37,596 bases of DNA from Actinomyces sp. (GTDB lineage Bacteria > Actinomycetota > Actinomycetes > Actinomycetales > Actinomycetaceae): contig NZ_JAUMUL010000031.1 in assembly GCF_030530635.1 (NCBI RefSeq), positions 1 to 37,596 of the forward strand, given 5' to 3'. This document shows, in pieces, positions 1 through 9,005 of this stretch (the stretch's first letter is position 1; every line of letters begins with the position of its first letter). The notes beneath the pieces were generated by a model. It did no database searches. It saw only the letters and a program-made list of their open reading frames with translations, and was not told the origin of the DNA. A program made the translations under genes and the position numbers.

Positions 1-74
1 AACACCACATTCGCGCAGACAACCCACACCCGGCGAACCGCCACACCCTCAAACCGGAAGCGCCGTATAAAGAC

Positions 75-106
75 GTAGCCGACGCACCCGAGGGCGCGTC
101 GGCTAC
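75..106 (-). terminator. Rho-independent-like terminator of the rpsF-ssb-rpsR-rplI operon
   Basis: A perfect 11-bp inverted repeat (GTAGCCGACGC at 75-85, GCGTCGGCTAC at 96-106) with a 10-nt loop lies 33 bp beyond the rplI stop codon. On the minus strand it is followed by a short T-containing stretch (CTTTAT). The stem is GC-rich and strong but the T-tract is short, so termination may be only partly intrinsic. Confidence 0.75.
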
Positions 107-138
107 GACCTAGTTATTCGTGTCAGCCGCTACCCGGC

Positions 139-594
139 TCAGCGGGCGGGGACGACGTTGACCTCAAGGGGTGCCACGACGTCGGCGTGCAGGCGCACAG
201 AGGCGCTGTGGCGTCCGGTGGACTTGATCGGGGGGATCACTTCGATCTTGCGGCGGTCGATGACGGGGCCGCCGGCCTCCTTGACGCCGTCGGCCAGCTG
301 CGCGGTGGTCACGGCACCGAAGAGACGGCCGTTGTCGCCGGCGGCGGCGGTGACGGTGATGACATTGCTCGACAGCCAGGCGCGGGCCTCCTGGGCCTGC
401 TCCAGGGAGTTGATGGCGCGCTTGCGGCGGGCCTCGGCCATCTGGTCGATCTGCCTCTGGGCACCCTTGGTCCACGGCGTGGCGAGCTTGCGGGGGACGA
501 GGTAGTTGCGGGCGTAACCGTCCTTGACCTCCACCACGTCTCCGGCGGCGCCGAGGTTGGTCACGTCATGAGTGAGAATGAGCTTGGTGGTCAT
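139..594 (-). CDS. rplI: 50S ribosomal protein bL9
   Basis: This encodes a 151-residue bL9, the two-domain protein of the large subunit that binds 23S rRNA near the L1 stalk base. The N-terminal domain shows the family pattern (LTHDVTNLGAAGDVVEVKDGYARNYL split over residues 6-33, with the conserved GYARNYLVP), followed by the long connecting helix and the C-terminal domain starting near residue 75. Length is normal for the family. The ATG has an AGGAGG-type site 8-10 nt upstream. It is the last gene of the rpsF-ssb-rpsR-rplI set, 14 bp after rpsR, and is followed by a hairpin terminator. Confidence 0.97.
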   Translation of the reverse strand: MTTKLILTHDVTNLGAAGDVVEVKDGYARNYLVPRKLATPWTKGAQRQIDQMAEARRKRAINSLEQAQEARAWLSSNVITVTAAAGDNGRLFGAVTTAQLADGVKEAGGPVIDRRKIEVIPPIKSTGRHSASVRLHADVVAPLEVNVVPAR

Positions 595-608
595 ATTCGT
601 GCGCCTCC

Positions 609-845
609 TCAGCGGGCAGAACTCGTGTAGGGCAGCAGGGCCATCTCGCGGGCATTCTTGATGGCCCTGGCGATCTTGCGCTGATCCTGCACGGAGACGC
701 CGGTGACGCGGCGGGCGCGGATCTTGCCGCGGTCGGAGATGAACTTCCGCAGCGTGGCGGTGTCCTTGTAGTCGATAGTGCCGACCTTGACGGCCTTCAC
801 CGGTGCGATCTTCTTCTTGGGCTTACGAAGCTGGGGCTTCGCCAT
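609..845 (-). CDS. rpsR: 30S ribosomal protein bS18
   Basis: This is a 78-residue bS18, which partners bS6 on the small-subunit platform. The conserved core IDYKDTATLRKFISDRGK (about residues 24-41) and the end REMALLPY are clear. The protein has no cysteine, so it is the zinc-independent form; the N-terminal zinc-binding cysteines of other S18 proteins are absent. An AAGGAG ribosome binding site precedes the ATG. It lies between ssb and rplI as in other actinobacteria. A second, zinc-binding paralogue elsewhere in the genome is possible but cannot be seen here. Confidence 0.96.
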   Translation of the reverse strand: MAKPQLRKPKKKIAPVKAVKVGTIDYKDTATLRKFISDRGKIRARRVTGVSVQDQRKIARAIKNAREMALLPYTSSAR

Positions 846-979
846 GGTGGTACTCCTTGGATGCGGCGCCGGACGGCGCCCGTAGGTCTATTGCGAGATT
901 TGAATGGCGCCGGATGGCGCCTGCCCGGCCTAACCGGGCGAATGCCGACGCGAAACAGCACCGCCGGCCGGAGAGCGAA

Positions 980-1573
980 TCAGAATGGGGGCTCGTCACC
1001 GAAGTTGGTCGAGCCACCGGTGGCCCAGGGGTCGTCCGGGGCGCCGCCTGCCGGGGCGTTGTAGCTGCCCTGCTGGCCGCCCTGGCTGTAACCGCCCTGG
1101 CCGCCCTGCGGGGCGTTGCTGTAACCGCCCTGGTTGTATCCGCCCTGCTGCTGGCCGGCGTTGTAACCGCCTTGGCCGCCCTGATTGAAGCCGCCCTGGC
1201 CGCCCCCGCGGGGCTGGCGGGTGACCTGCGCCTTGGCGTAGCGCAGTGAGGGGCCGATCTCATCGACCTGCATCTCCACCACCGTGCGGTTCTCGCCCTC
1301 ACGGGTGGTGTAGGAGCGCTGCTGCAGGCGACCCTGCGCGATCACGCGGGTGCCCTTGGTCAGTGACTCGGCCACGTTCTCCGCGGCGTCACGCCAGATC
1401 GAGCAGCGCATGAACAGGGTCTCCCCATCGCGCCACTCCTGGGCCTGACGGTCGAAGCTCCGCGGAGTGGAGGCGATGGTGAAGGAGGCGACCGCCGCCC
1501 CCGAGGGCGTGAAACGCATCTCGGGGTCCGCAGTCAGATTCCCGATGATCGTGATGACGGTATCGCCGGCCAT
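980..1573 (-). CDS. ssb: Single-stranded DNA-binding protein
   Basis: This is a 197-residue SSB that coats single-stranded DNA in replication, recombination and repair. Residues 1-115 form the OB fold (start VITIIGNLTADPEMRF, with the conserved W at the end of CSIW). Residues about 122-185 are a long Gly/Gln/Asn/Tyr-rich linker built from degenerate GGYNQGG-like repeats. The last residues GDEPPF are the acidic tip that recruits partner proteins. The frame stays open 23 codons further upstream, but the Met of MAGDTVI at 1573 has a GGAGAC site and matches the family start, so it was chosen. The gene lies between rpsF (25-bp gap) and rpsR. Confidence 0.96.
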   Translation of the reverse strand: MAGDTVITIIGNLTADPEMRFTPSGAAVASFTIASTPRSFDRQAQEWRDGETLFMRCSIWRDAAENVAESLTKGTRVIAQGRLQQRSYTTREGENRTVVEMQVDEIGPSLRYAKAQVTRQPRGGGQGGFNQGGQGGYNAGQQQGGYNQGGYSNAPQGGQGGYSQGGQQGSYNAPAGGAPDDPWATGGSTNFGDEPPF

Positions 1574-1598
1574 TGCTTGTCTCCGTTCCGGTTCGCGC

Positions 1599-1886
1599 TC
1601 AGGCCTCGGCGCGCAGCAGCTTGGTTCGCAGCACCGACTCATTCAGGCCGAGCTGGCGATCGAGCTCCTGGGCCACCTCCGGCGTGGTAGTCATGTCGAC
1701 GACCACGTAGATGCCCTCGGACTTCTTCTTGATGTCGTACGCGAGACGGCGCTTGCCCCAGACGTCTGTCTTGTCCACGGTACCCCCGTTACTGGGAACG
1801 ACCTGCAGCATCTTTTCAAGCGCGGAAGCGATGGTGCGCTCATCCGTCTCGGGCGCGAGAATGATCATCATCTCGTAATGACGCAT
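1599..1886 (-). CDS. rpsF: 30S ribosomal protein bS6
   Basis: This is a 95-residue bS6 that binds bS18 on the small-subunit platform. Family features are the MRHYEMMIILAPETDE start, the GKRRLAYDIKKKSEGIYV segment near residues 44-61 and LNESVLRTKLLR at the C-terminus. A very good AGGAGGTGGG site precedes the ATG. It is the first gene of the four-gene set; the leader upstream (1887-2100) separates it from the penicillin-binding protein gene on the same strand. Confidence 0.97.
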   Translation of the reverse strand: MRHYEMMIILAPETDERTIASALEKMLQVVPSNGGTVDKTDVWGKRRLAYDIKKKSEGIYVVVDMTTTPEVAQELDRQLGLNESVLRTKLLRAEA

Positions 1887-1917
1887 GCTTTGTACCCACC
1901 TCCTCTGGTCTCAAGCG

Positions 1918-1936
1918 GTCACGGTCTCTCCGTGAC
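1918..1936 (-). promoter_or_regulatory. Hairpin in the rpsF leader (candidate S6:S18-type leader element)
   Basis: A perfect 7-bp inverted repeat (GTCACGG / CCGTGAC) with a 5-nt loop lies 32 nt upstream of the rpsF start. In several bacteria the bS6:bS18 complex binds a CCG-containing hairpin in this leader. The position fits, but the bulge structure of the known motif was not verified. A possible promoter (-35 TTTCAG, -10 TATGGT) lies further upstream, around 2005-2035. The rest of 1887-2100 shows nothing else. Confidence 0.35.
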
Positions 1937-2100
1937 AGGAGGGTGATGCGTTCGGCCGCGTCGTCCGGCCCGCAGGAACGTGCACGGAGTCGGCGGCTCG
2001 CCGGTCACCATACCTGAGGGGACCGGTTCGCTGAAAGGCGGTAACCACGGCACCAGGCGTGCGGTGCGCCACGCATCGGCGCGGTGGAGCCGGATGGAGG

Positions 2101-4494
2101 CTACCGCCCCACGCCCTGCTGGTTCTGGCGGCCGCCGCTGTCACCCGAGCCGTCACCGTTGCCGCCCGGATTCTCACCAGTGTCGTCTCCTCCGCCCGGG
2201 TTCGGATTGAAGTCACCTCCCTGGCCGCCGGGAGAATCGCCATCTTCGTCATCGTCGTCATCGTTGTCGTCATCGTCACCACCCGGAGTGGGGACGTTCT
2301 GCTCCGGCGCTTGGGTCGCGGGGGCCTGCTGAGTGGGCTGCTCAATGGGCGCCTCGGTCTGAACCGGGGCTTCGGGGGTGTTGTTGGTCGTCTCCACCGG
2401 TTCCACCGGGGCGGGGGTGCCGTACAGGCCGCCGGGAGTGTATGAGCCGGCCGTGCGCTCGGGGAAGTCCTCTATCGGCAGATCCGCGAGCGCCGTGGTC
2501 ATGTACTCGGTGAAGATGTCCGCCGGATAGGTCGAGCCGGTGATCTCCCCGTAGTAGCCCCAGGGGGTGATCGACTCCTCCGAGCCGTCCTCCCCGGTCT
2601 GGTAGAGAGTCACCGCCGTGGCGATCTGGGGGGTGTAGCCAACGAACTGAGCGGATTTGTTGTCAGAGGAGGAACCGGTCTTCGCCGCGACCGGCCGTCC
2701 GAGTTCGAGCGCCGTCGTACCGGAGCCGGCGTTGACCACCTGCTGCATCGCATAGGTGGAATCGGCCATCACGTCGTCACTGAAGACCTTCTCACCATCC
2801 TTGGAGCCGGTGTAGGCGACCGAACCCGCGGAGTTGGTGACCGTATCGACGATATGCGTGTCGCGCTTGGTGCCCTGAGAGGCGAAGGTCGCGTAGGCGG
2901 TGGCGATGTCAATCGTATGCGGCGAGGCCGAACCGAGAACGTTCTGGACGTAGGCGTCCAGACCCATGGTGTCCTGCGGATAGCCCGCACGCACCGCCAC
3001 CTCATTGGTCACCTCCGGGCCCACGTCTCGGTTGAGCTGCAGGTAGGTGGTGTTGATCGAGTAGGTGGTCGCCTTAACCAGGTTGGACCAGCCGTAGGAC
3101 ACGTTCTGGAAGTTCTGGAAGGTGGTGCCGTCGATGACCATGGGCGAGTCGCCGTTGTAGCCGTTGGCGAGCGTGTCCCCGTTCTCCAGCGCGGCCACCA
3201 TCGCGAAGGGTTTGAAGGTGGAGCCGGCCTGGGCGACGGCGTCGGTGGAGGAGTTGACCTGGTTGGTCAGGTAGTCCTCCCCGCCGTACAGGGCGAGGAT
3301 GCCGCCGGTTCTGGAATCAATCGACACCAGTGCCGCACGCAGATTCGGCGAGGCCCCCTCGGGCAGATTGTTGACGGCGGCGACGGCGGCGTCCTGGTTC
3401 TTCTTGTCGATCGTGGTGACGATCCTGTAGCCGCCGGTGTCGATGTTCTCGGGCTCCATGCCGGCTTTGGCCTCCAGCTCTGCGCGCACCATCTGCAGCA
3501 GGTAGCCGGTGGGGCCGCCGTAGGTCTCCTTCGTCTGGGTCGCTATGGTCTCGGGCATTTCGGCGGAGTTGTACTGCTCCTGGGTGATGTAACCGTCCTC
3601 AAGCATGTAGTCCAGCACGCGCTGCCAGCGGGCGGCGGCCTGGTCCGGGTCCAAGGCGGGATCCCAGTTGCTCGGCGAGGGCAGGATGCCGGCCAGCAGC
3701 GCCGCCTCCGATACCGTCAGCTCGGAGGCGGGATGACCGAAGAACGCCTCGGAGGCCGCCTCGATGCCGTATGCGCCGCGCCCGAAGTAGACGGTGTTGA
3801 GGTAGGAGCCGAGGATCTCCTGCTTGCTCATCTCCCGGTCGATCTTGATAGCCATGATCGCCTGTTTGAACTTGCCTACGTAGGAGCTGGTGGTATCGAC
3901 GTAGTAGTTCTTGATGTACTGCTGCGTCAGGGTGGAGGCCCCCTGGAGGGCACCGCCGCGCAGGTTGTTGACGAAGGCTCGGATGATGCCCTTGGGGTCG
4001 ATGCCGTTGTTGGAGTAGAAGGTGCGGTCCTCGGAGGCGACCACGGCGTTGCCCACGTATTCGGGCAGCTGGGTCGCATCAATGATCTCCCGATCCACTT
4101 CGGCGAACTCACCCATGACGGTGGTGCCGTCGGCGTAGTAGACGGTGGTTGTCTGCGCCTGGGCGAACTCGCTGGGCTCGGGCACCCTGACCATGGAGTA
4201 GGCGACGGCGAAGCCGGACACGGCCAGCACGATCAGGAGCAGGAAGCTTCCCAGCATGAACCGCCAGCTGGGCAGCCAGCGGCGGATCGGTCCCTTGCCG
4301 GCGCGCGGGTAGTTGATTCGGCGACGCCGCCCCACAGCCGCCCCGTCCACGGCCTTGTCCGCACGGCCCGCGGGACGCTTACTGCCCTTGGGCCGCTTCT
4401 CCTTGTGCGCCTTGGTCACGTGCCCGGCGCTGGCCGCCTGGGCGAGCTTCCGGCCCGTGGGTCGGGTACCACCCTGATTCGCGGAGTCTGCCAT
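2101..4494 (-). CDS. Class A (bifunctional) penicillin-binding protein, PonA-like
   Basis: This 797-residue enzyme polymerises and cross-links peptidoglycan at the outer membrane face. The order is a basic cytoplasmic tail (1-78), a membrane anchor (about 79-100), a GT51 transglycosylase domain with catalytic Glu155 (EDRTFYSNNGID) and the GASTLTQQ motif (185-192), then a transpeptidase domain with Ser425 in the STFK motif, SIN (479-481) and KTG (605-607). From about residue 690 there is a Pro/Thr/Glu-rich and then strongly acidic tail with an Asp run and Gly/Asn repeats, probably a wall-spanning disordered extension. The ATG has a GGAAGAGGAG site. Its place upstream of rpsF-ssb-rpsR-rplI matches the ponA1 locus of mycobacteria. 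Confidence 0.95.
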   Translation of the reverse strand: MADSANQGGTRPTGRKLAQAASAGHVTKAHKEKRPKGSKRPAGRADKAVDGAAVGRRRRINYPRAGKGPIRRWLPSWRFMLGSFLLLIVLAVSGFAVAYSMVRVPEPSEFAQAQTTTVYYADGTTVMGEFAEVDREIIDATQLPEYVGNAVVASEDRTFYSNNGIDPKGIIRAFVNNLRGGALQGASTLTQQYIKNYYVDTTSSYVGKFKQAIMAIKIDREMSKQEILGSYLNTVYFGRGAYGIEAASEAFFGHPASELTVSEAALLAGILPSPSNWDPALDPDQAAARWQRVLDYMLEDGYITQEQYNSAEMPETIATQTKETYGGPTGYLLQMVRAELEAKAGMEPENIDTGGYRIVTTIDKKNQDAAVAAVNNLPEGASPNLRAALVSIDSRTGGILALYGGEDYLTNQVNSSTDAVAQAGSTFKPFAMVAALENGDTLANGYNGDSPMVIDGTTFQNFQNVSYGWSNLVKATTYSINTTYLQLNRDVGPEVTNEVAVRAGYPQDTMGLDAYVQNVLGSASPHTIDIATAYATFASQGTKRDTHIVDTVTNSAGSVAYTGSKDGEKVFSDDVMADSTYAMQQVVNAGSGTTALELGRPVAAKTGSSSDNKSAQFVGYTPQIATAVTLYQTGEDGSEESITPWGYYGEITGSTYPADIFTEYMTTALADLPIEDFPERTAGSYTPGGLYGTPAPVEPVETTNNTPEAPVQTEAPIEQPTQQAPATQAPEQNVPTPGGDDDDNDDDDDEDGDSPGGQGGDFNPNPGGGDDTGENPGGNGDGSGDSGGRQNQQGVGR

Positions 4495-4750
4495 GCGCTC
4501 CTCTTCCTGTCCGCAGCTTCGTCCGGCTTCATCACATCACGCCGAGGGGTCCTCGGGCCACCATTCGGCCTGTCAGATAGGTCAATTGTGCGCGCCGAGC
4601 ACGCTCGGGCACCAGCGGGAGACACACGCAACTCATCCTCGTGCCGCAGCCTATGAGGACGCTGTGACGCCGTTGAACTCCACCCGAAACGCGACCGGGA
4701 GGCGCTGACGGCGAACGGTGCTCGACGTCGGGGCGCACCGCTGGTGGGAT

Positions 4751-7627
4751 ATGCCCGTGACCGCACAGTTGACCGCCCCTGTCGCTCCGCCCACCGCGCC
4801 CTGGTCCTTGCCGGGCGAGGAGGTGGCGACGTCCTTGGGCACCGACCCCGAGATCGGTCTGACAGCCGACTCCGCCGCCGCCCGACTGGCCGCCGACGGC
4901 CCCAACGAGCTTCCCAGCAGGCCCCCGGTACCTGCCTGGCGCCGCTTCCTGGCGCAATTCGCCGAGCCGCTGGTCTACCTGCTGATCCTCGCGATCGTAA
5001 TCTCCACGGTCGCCTGGGTGCTGGAGGGCGCCCACGGCGTGCCCGTGGACGCGCTGGTGATCTTCGCCGTCATCACCCTCAACGCGGTGCTCGGCTTCGT
5101 ACAGGAGAACAAGGCCGCCGACGCCGTCGCCGCCCTGTCCGCCATGACCCGGGCCTCCAGCACGGTACTGCGGGACGGGGCGCGCGTCGTCGTCCCCTCC
5201 GCCCAGCTGGTGGTCGGGGACGTGCTGATCCTGGGCGAGGGCGACCAGGTGGGAGCCGACGCCCGCCTGCTGTCGGCCGCCTCCCTGCGCGTGATCGAGG
5301 CCTCCCTCACCGGTGAGGCCGACGCCGTCTCCAAGAGTGCCGAGGCCGTCGCCGCGGATGCGGACCTGGCCGACCGCGCCGGCATGGTCTACCGCGGCAC
5401 CTCTGTGGCCCAGGGATCCGGGCAGGCCGTAGTCACGGCCACGGGCGGGGCGACCGAAATGGGTGCGATCGCCCGCATGCTCGACGCCGTCGAGGACGAG
5501 GACACCCCCCTGGAGCAGGAGATCTCCCGCGTATCCAAGATGCTGGGCGGGATCGTAGTGGTGATCGCCGTCGTGGTGGTGGCCACCCTGCTGGCACTCA
5601 CACCGGAGCGGACCGCGGACTCCTTCATCGACGCCCTGCTGCTGGGGGTGTCCCTGGCGGTGGCGGCCGTACCGGAGGGTCTGCCGGCGATCCTGTCGGT
5701 GGTGCTGGCGCTGGGCGTGCAGCGGATGGCACTGCACAAGGCGGTGGTCAAGAAGCTCAGCAGCGTGGAGACCCTGGGGTCGGCCTCCGTGATCTGCTCG
5801 GACAAGACCGGCACACTCACCCGCTCGGAGATGACCATTCAGGAGGTGGTCTCCGCCTCCGGCACCACGGTGGTCACCGGCATCGGCTACGAGCCGAGCG
5901 GCGACGTGGCCCCCGATGCCGACCGCGACGGCCGCCCGGACGCGGAGCCACTGACCGGGGCGCTGCGCGATGAGGTCACCGTGGTGCTCTCCGGCGGGGC
6001 CATGGCCTCCGACACCGAGCTGGCCGAGGACGCGGGGGTATGGAGCGTCGTCGGCGACCCCACTGAGGGTTCCTTCCTGGTGGCCGAACGCAAACTCGGC
6101 ACACAGGGCAGTCGGGAGGGCCGCTTCACCCGGGTGGGCATAGTGCCCTTCACCTCCGAGCGCAAGCTCATGAGTGTGCTTTACACCGACGCCAAGCACG
6201 GCACCACGATTCTTCTGTCCAAGGGCGCCCCCGATGTACTCATGGAGCGCTGCGCCTCGGTGCGCGTGGGCGACACGGACCGGCCTCTGGACGCCGAGGT
6301 GCGTGAGGAGTTCGCGGCACACATCGCCGACATGTCCGGCCGGGCACTGCGCACCCTGGGGGTCGCGTATCGGACGCTGGACGCCGGTGAGGCAGCCGCC
6401 GTCGCCGAGGCGGGCGCCGACGGCGTCTTCGAGCACTTGGAGCATGGGCTCACGCTGGCCGGTGTGGTCGGCATCATCGACCCGCCCCGCCCGGAGGCGG
6501 CCGCCGCCGTCGCCGAGGCGCACCGCGCCGGGGTGCGGGTGCTCATGATCACCGGCGACCACCCGGCAACCGCCGGGCGCATCGCCGCCGACCTGGGTAT
6601 AGCCGAGCCGCGGGCGCGCGTGGTGACCGGTCGGGAGCTGTCCGGCATGGACGACGCCGAACTGGCGGACGTCGTCGGAGGCGTGAATGTGTATGCGCGG
6701 GTGGCTCCGGAGCACAAACTGCGGATCGTGGGGGCGCTCAAGGCGCAGGGGCACACGGTGGCCATGACCGGCGACGGCGTGAATGACGCCCCCGCGCTGC
6801 GCTCCGCCGACATCGGCGTGGCCATGGGGGTGACCGGCACACAGGTCACCAAGGAGGCCGCCACCATGGTGCTGGCCGACGACAACTTCGCCACCATCGT
6901 GGCCGCCGTGCGCGAGGGGAGGCGGATCTTTGACAACATCAGGAAGTTCCTGCGCTACCTGCTGTCGTCCAATATGGGCGAGGTGCTCACGGTGTTCGGC
7001 GGCGTGGTGCTGGCGGGCGTGATCGGGCTCGCCGGGCACAGCGACTCCGGCGTGGTGCTGCCGCTGGTGGCCACCCAGATCCTGTGGATCAACCTGGTCA
7101 CCGACTCCGGCCCGGCCCTGGCCATGGGTGTGGACCCGAGCGTGGAGGACGTCATGGGGCGCCCACCGCGCCGACCCGACGAGCGGGTCATCGACGGCGC
7201 CATGTGGCGCGGCGTACTGCTGGTGGGGGCCGTCATGGCGGCGGCTACGCTGGGCACACTCGACATCTTCCTGCCCGGCGGGCTGATCGAGACCTCCCTG
7301 AGTGTGGACGATCTGACCACCGCGCGCACCGCCGCCTTCACCACCCTGGTGCTGGCGCAGTTGTTCAACACCGTCAACTCCCGCTCCGAGACGGTCTCCG
7401 CCTTCAAGCACCTGCTGGTCAACAAGTGGCTGTGGGGGGCGATCGCCCTGGGCGTGGTGCTGCAGGTGGCGGTGGTGGAGGTGCCGTTCCTGCAGGCGGC
7501 CTTCTCCACGGCGAGCCTGGACCTGACGCACTGGGCGATCGCGGTGGCCATGGCCTCACTGGTGCTGTGGGTGGACGAGCTGCGCAAACTGGTGCGCAGG
7601 GCGCGGCTGCGGCCCCGGGAGAGCTGA
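4751..7627 (+). CDS. P-type cation (Ca2+-like, P2 class) ATPase
   Basis: This 958-residue membrane pump is predicted to couple ATP hydrolysis to cation export. Visible features in order are an N-terminal cation-ATPase domain (about 20-95), SLTGEA of the actuator domain (185-190), VPEGLPA in transmembrane segment 4 (308-314, typical of SERCA/PMCA/Na,K-type pumps), the phosphorylation motif DKTGTLT with Asp351, the nucleotide-binding domain, MITGDHPATA, the TGDGVNDAP hinge, and a C-terminal transmembrane domain of about six helices. No heavy-metal binding CXXC domain is present. A GTG at 4718 is an alternative start with a distant GGGAGG; the ATG at 4751 was preferred for the family N-terminus. 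Ion specificity (Ca2+ or other) is inferred. The last ~92 codons are duplicated at 17824-18100. Confidence 0.93.
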   Translation: MPVTAQLTAPVAPPTAPWSLPGEEVATSLGTDPEIGLTADSAAARLAADGPNELPSRPPVPAWRRFLAQFAEPLVYLLILAIVISTVAWVLEGAHGVPVDALVIFAVITLNAVLGFVQENKAADAVAALSAMTRASSTVLRDGARVVVPSAQLVVGDVLILGEGDQVGADARLLSAASLRVIEASLTGEADAVSKSAEAVAADADLADRAGMVYRGTSVAQGSGQAVVTATGGATEMGAIARMLDAVEDEDTPLEQEISRVSKMLGGIVVVIAVVVVATLLALTPERTADSFIDALLLGVSLAVAAVPEGLPAILSVVLALGVQRMALHKAVVKKLSSVETLGSASVICSDKTGTLTRSEMTIQEVVSASGTTVVTGIGYEPSGDVAPDADRDGRPDAEPLTGALRDEVTVVLSGGAMASDTELAEDAGVWSVVGDPTEGSFLVAERKLGTQGSREGRFTRVGIVPFTSERKLMSVLYTDAKHGTTILLSKGAPDVLMERCASVRVGDTDRPLDAEVREEFAAHIADMSGRALRTLGVAYRTLDAGEAAAVAEAGADGVFEHLEHGLTLAGVVGIIDPPRPEAAAAVAEAHRAGVRVLMITGDHPATAGRIAADLGIAEPRARVVTGRELSGMDDAELADVVGGVNVYARVAPEHKLRIVGALKAQGHTVAMTGDGVNDAPALRSADIGVAMGVTGTQVTKEAATMVLADDNFATIVAAVREGRRIFDNIRKFLRYLLSSNMGEVLTVFGGVVLAGVIGLAGHSDSGVVLPLVATQILWINLVTDSGPALAMGVDPSVEDVMGRPPRRPDERVIDGAMWRGVLLVGAVMAAATLGTLDIFLPGGLIETSLSVDDLTTARTAAFTTLVLAQLFNTVNSRSETVSAFKHLLVNKWLWGAIALGVVLQVAVVEVPFLQAAFSTASLDLTHWAIAVAMASLVLWVDELRKLVRRARLRPRES
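7335..7611 (+). repeat. Left copy of 277-bp direct repeat (inside the ATPase gene)
   Basis: This stretch of the ATPase 3' end recurs in the same orientation at 17824-18100 with 6 mismatches and no gaps by direct reading. The distance between copies is 10,489 bp. Together they bracket the accessory block from 7612 to 17823. Confidence 0.95.
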
Positions 7628-7653
7628 CCGCCCTCCCCCAACCACCACACCAC

Positions 7654-7699
7654 CGAGTTCGGTAGTTGTTACGTGCCGAGATCGGTAGAAGTTACGTAC
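7654..7699 (+). repeat. Two tandem 23-bp repeats (CGAGWTCGGTAG..GTTACGT)
   Basis: Unit 1 (7654-7676) and unit 2 (7677-7699) match at 19 of 23 positions; both carry TCGGTAG followed by GTTACGT, and a third copy begins with CGA before it is lost. They lie in the 113-bp gap between the convergent ATPase and WYL-regulator genes. No intrinsic terminator hairpin is obvious in this gap, so the role is unknown. Confidence 0.6.
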
Positions 7700-7740
7700 C
7701 GACCGCCTTGCCGTCACAGGCTCTCACCCGATTCACGACA

Positions 7741-8880
7741 TCAACTGTCGTGTTTCTTAGACTCGTCTTCGTCGGTGTGGTCAGCCATAAGCTGCTCGGC
7801 CAGCTCGCGCATGCTCGCCCGCAGCTCGGGAGGCTCCAGCACGCGCACCTTTCCGGCGAGTCGGGGCAGCGCCTCCAAGGCGTGGGAAATGTCGGCGAAG
7901 ACCACTCGCGCCCGCACGGATGGGCAGTTGTCTGCCGAGGACACGGGAATCTCACCGTCGCCGAGGGCGACGTCGGGCTGCTCCCCGCCGGCCTCGATCG
8001 CCTCCACCTGCACCAGGCTGCGCAGCCGGCCGAGGGCGTCCGGCTGCAACTCCAGGAGCGCGGGCAGGGGATGAAACCGGGAGCGGAAGCGCTCGCGGGC
8101 GGCGTGCCACTCGCCGAGCAGATCGAATCGGGCGTCAACAGATTCTGCGGCTTCTGCAGACGCGGCCCTCCCAAATCCGGTCGACTTGCCAGATCCTTCC
8201 TCCGACCCCGCCGAGGCCGACGACGATTCCGCGCCGTCGGCCTCGCACGTCTCCAACTCGTCAATGCGGTCCAGTCGGAAGAAACGAGTCTCGTGCTCCG
8301 CGCGTCCCACCAGGTACCAGTCGGAGCCCGCGCACAGCAGACCCAGGGCCGGGCTGACCACCTCCCGAGTCGCGCCCGACTGACCCGGCGTGTAGCGGAA
8401 GCGAACGCTATATCCGCCCTCGACCGCCGCCAGAGCTTCCTTCAACCACGATCGCCCGCCGATGCCGGGCAGCCACCCCTCGGGATCTATGACCACCCGG
8501 GTCCCCAGGCGCACCGTCTCGCCCGACTCTTCGGGTGCTCCTCGTGAGGCTGCGGACGCCGCCACCTTGTCGAGTGCCCGCTCAACGGCGTCATCCAGGC
8601 CCAGGGCTCCCGCGCCGGCGAGCGAGACGACCGTAGCCAAGGCCCGGGCCTCATCCGCTTCAAGGCCCAGCAGGTCCGGGCGCCAGTGTGGCAGCAGGCT
8701 CACGCCGCCACCGCGCCCCTGCCGCGTGTAGACCGGGACACCCGCGGTGGAAAGGGCCTCGACGTCGCGCAGTACGGTGCGAACGCTGACATCGAGCCGG
8801 TCGGCAAGCTCCGTCGCCGGCGTCGGCGCGGAACGTCCGCTCAGCATCCATATCATGCGCAGCAGCCGATCCGCCCGCAT
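7741..8880 (-). CDS. WYL-domain transcriptional regulator (HTH type 11)
   Basis: This is a 379-residue DNA-binding regulator. Residues 1-60 form a DeoR/HTH_11-like winged helix (MRADRLLRMIWMLSGR, then LADRLDVSVRTVLRDVEAL). The central region carries the WYL domain, with the signature SDWYLVGRAEHETRFFRLDRI. The C-terminal part is a typical WYL extension and ends acidic. The frame extends upstream to 9003, but the ATG at 8880 has a GGGGAG site 4 nt before it and matches family length, so it was chosen. It is divergent from the VOC protein gene with a 125-bp gap that must hold both promoters, so it may control that gene. The WYL ligand is unknown. Confidence 0.88.
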   Translation of the reverse strand: MRADRLLRMIWMLSGRSAPTPATELADRLDVSVRTVLRDVEALSTAGVPVYTRQGRGGGVSLLPHWRPDLLGLEADEARALATVVSLAGAGALGLDDAVERALDKVAASAASRGAPEESGETVRLGTRVVIDPEGWLPGIGGRSWLKEALAAVEGGYSVRFRYTPGQSGATREVVSPALGLLCAGSDWYLVGRAEHETRFFRLDRIDELETCEADGAESSSASAGSEEGSGKSTGFGRAASAEAAESVDARFDLLGEWHAARERFRSRFHPLPALLELQPDALGRLRSLVQVEAIEAGGEQPDVALGDGEIPVSSADNCPSVRARVVFADISHALEALPRLAGKVRVLEPPELRASMRELAEQLMADHTDEDESKKHDS

Positions 8881-9005
8881 CTGCTCCCCCATCCATGACA
8901 GAAGACGTCCGGTTTTCTCTCCAAGAATGAGCCTAACCGGTGGCGAGGGCCGCCGTGGCTCGTGCCTCCACCGGAACCGTGGACAAGCCGCACAAGGAGA
9001 CACGC

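Noticed and set aside
2854..4656. A 600-codon open frame on the plus strand
   Set aside because: It is antisense to the penicillin-binding protein, whose motifs are all present on the other strand.
4532..7531. A 999-codon open frame on the minus strand
   Set aside because: It lies opposite the P-type ATPase; its product is low-complexity (Gly/His/Arg/Gln) with no domain and results from high GC in the true frame.
7654..7699. Tandem 23-bp units considered as a CRISPR remnant
   Set aside because: Only two adjacent degenerate units without spacers, and no cas genes in the window.
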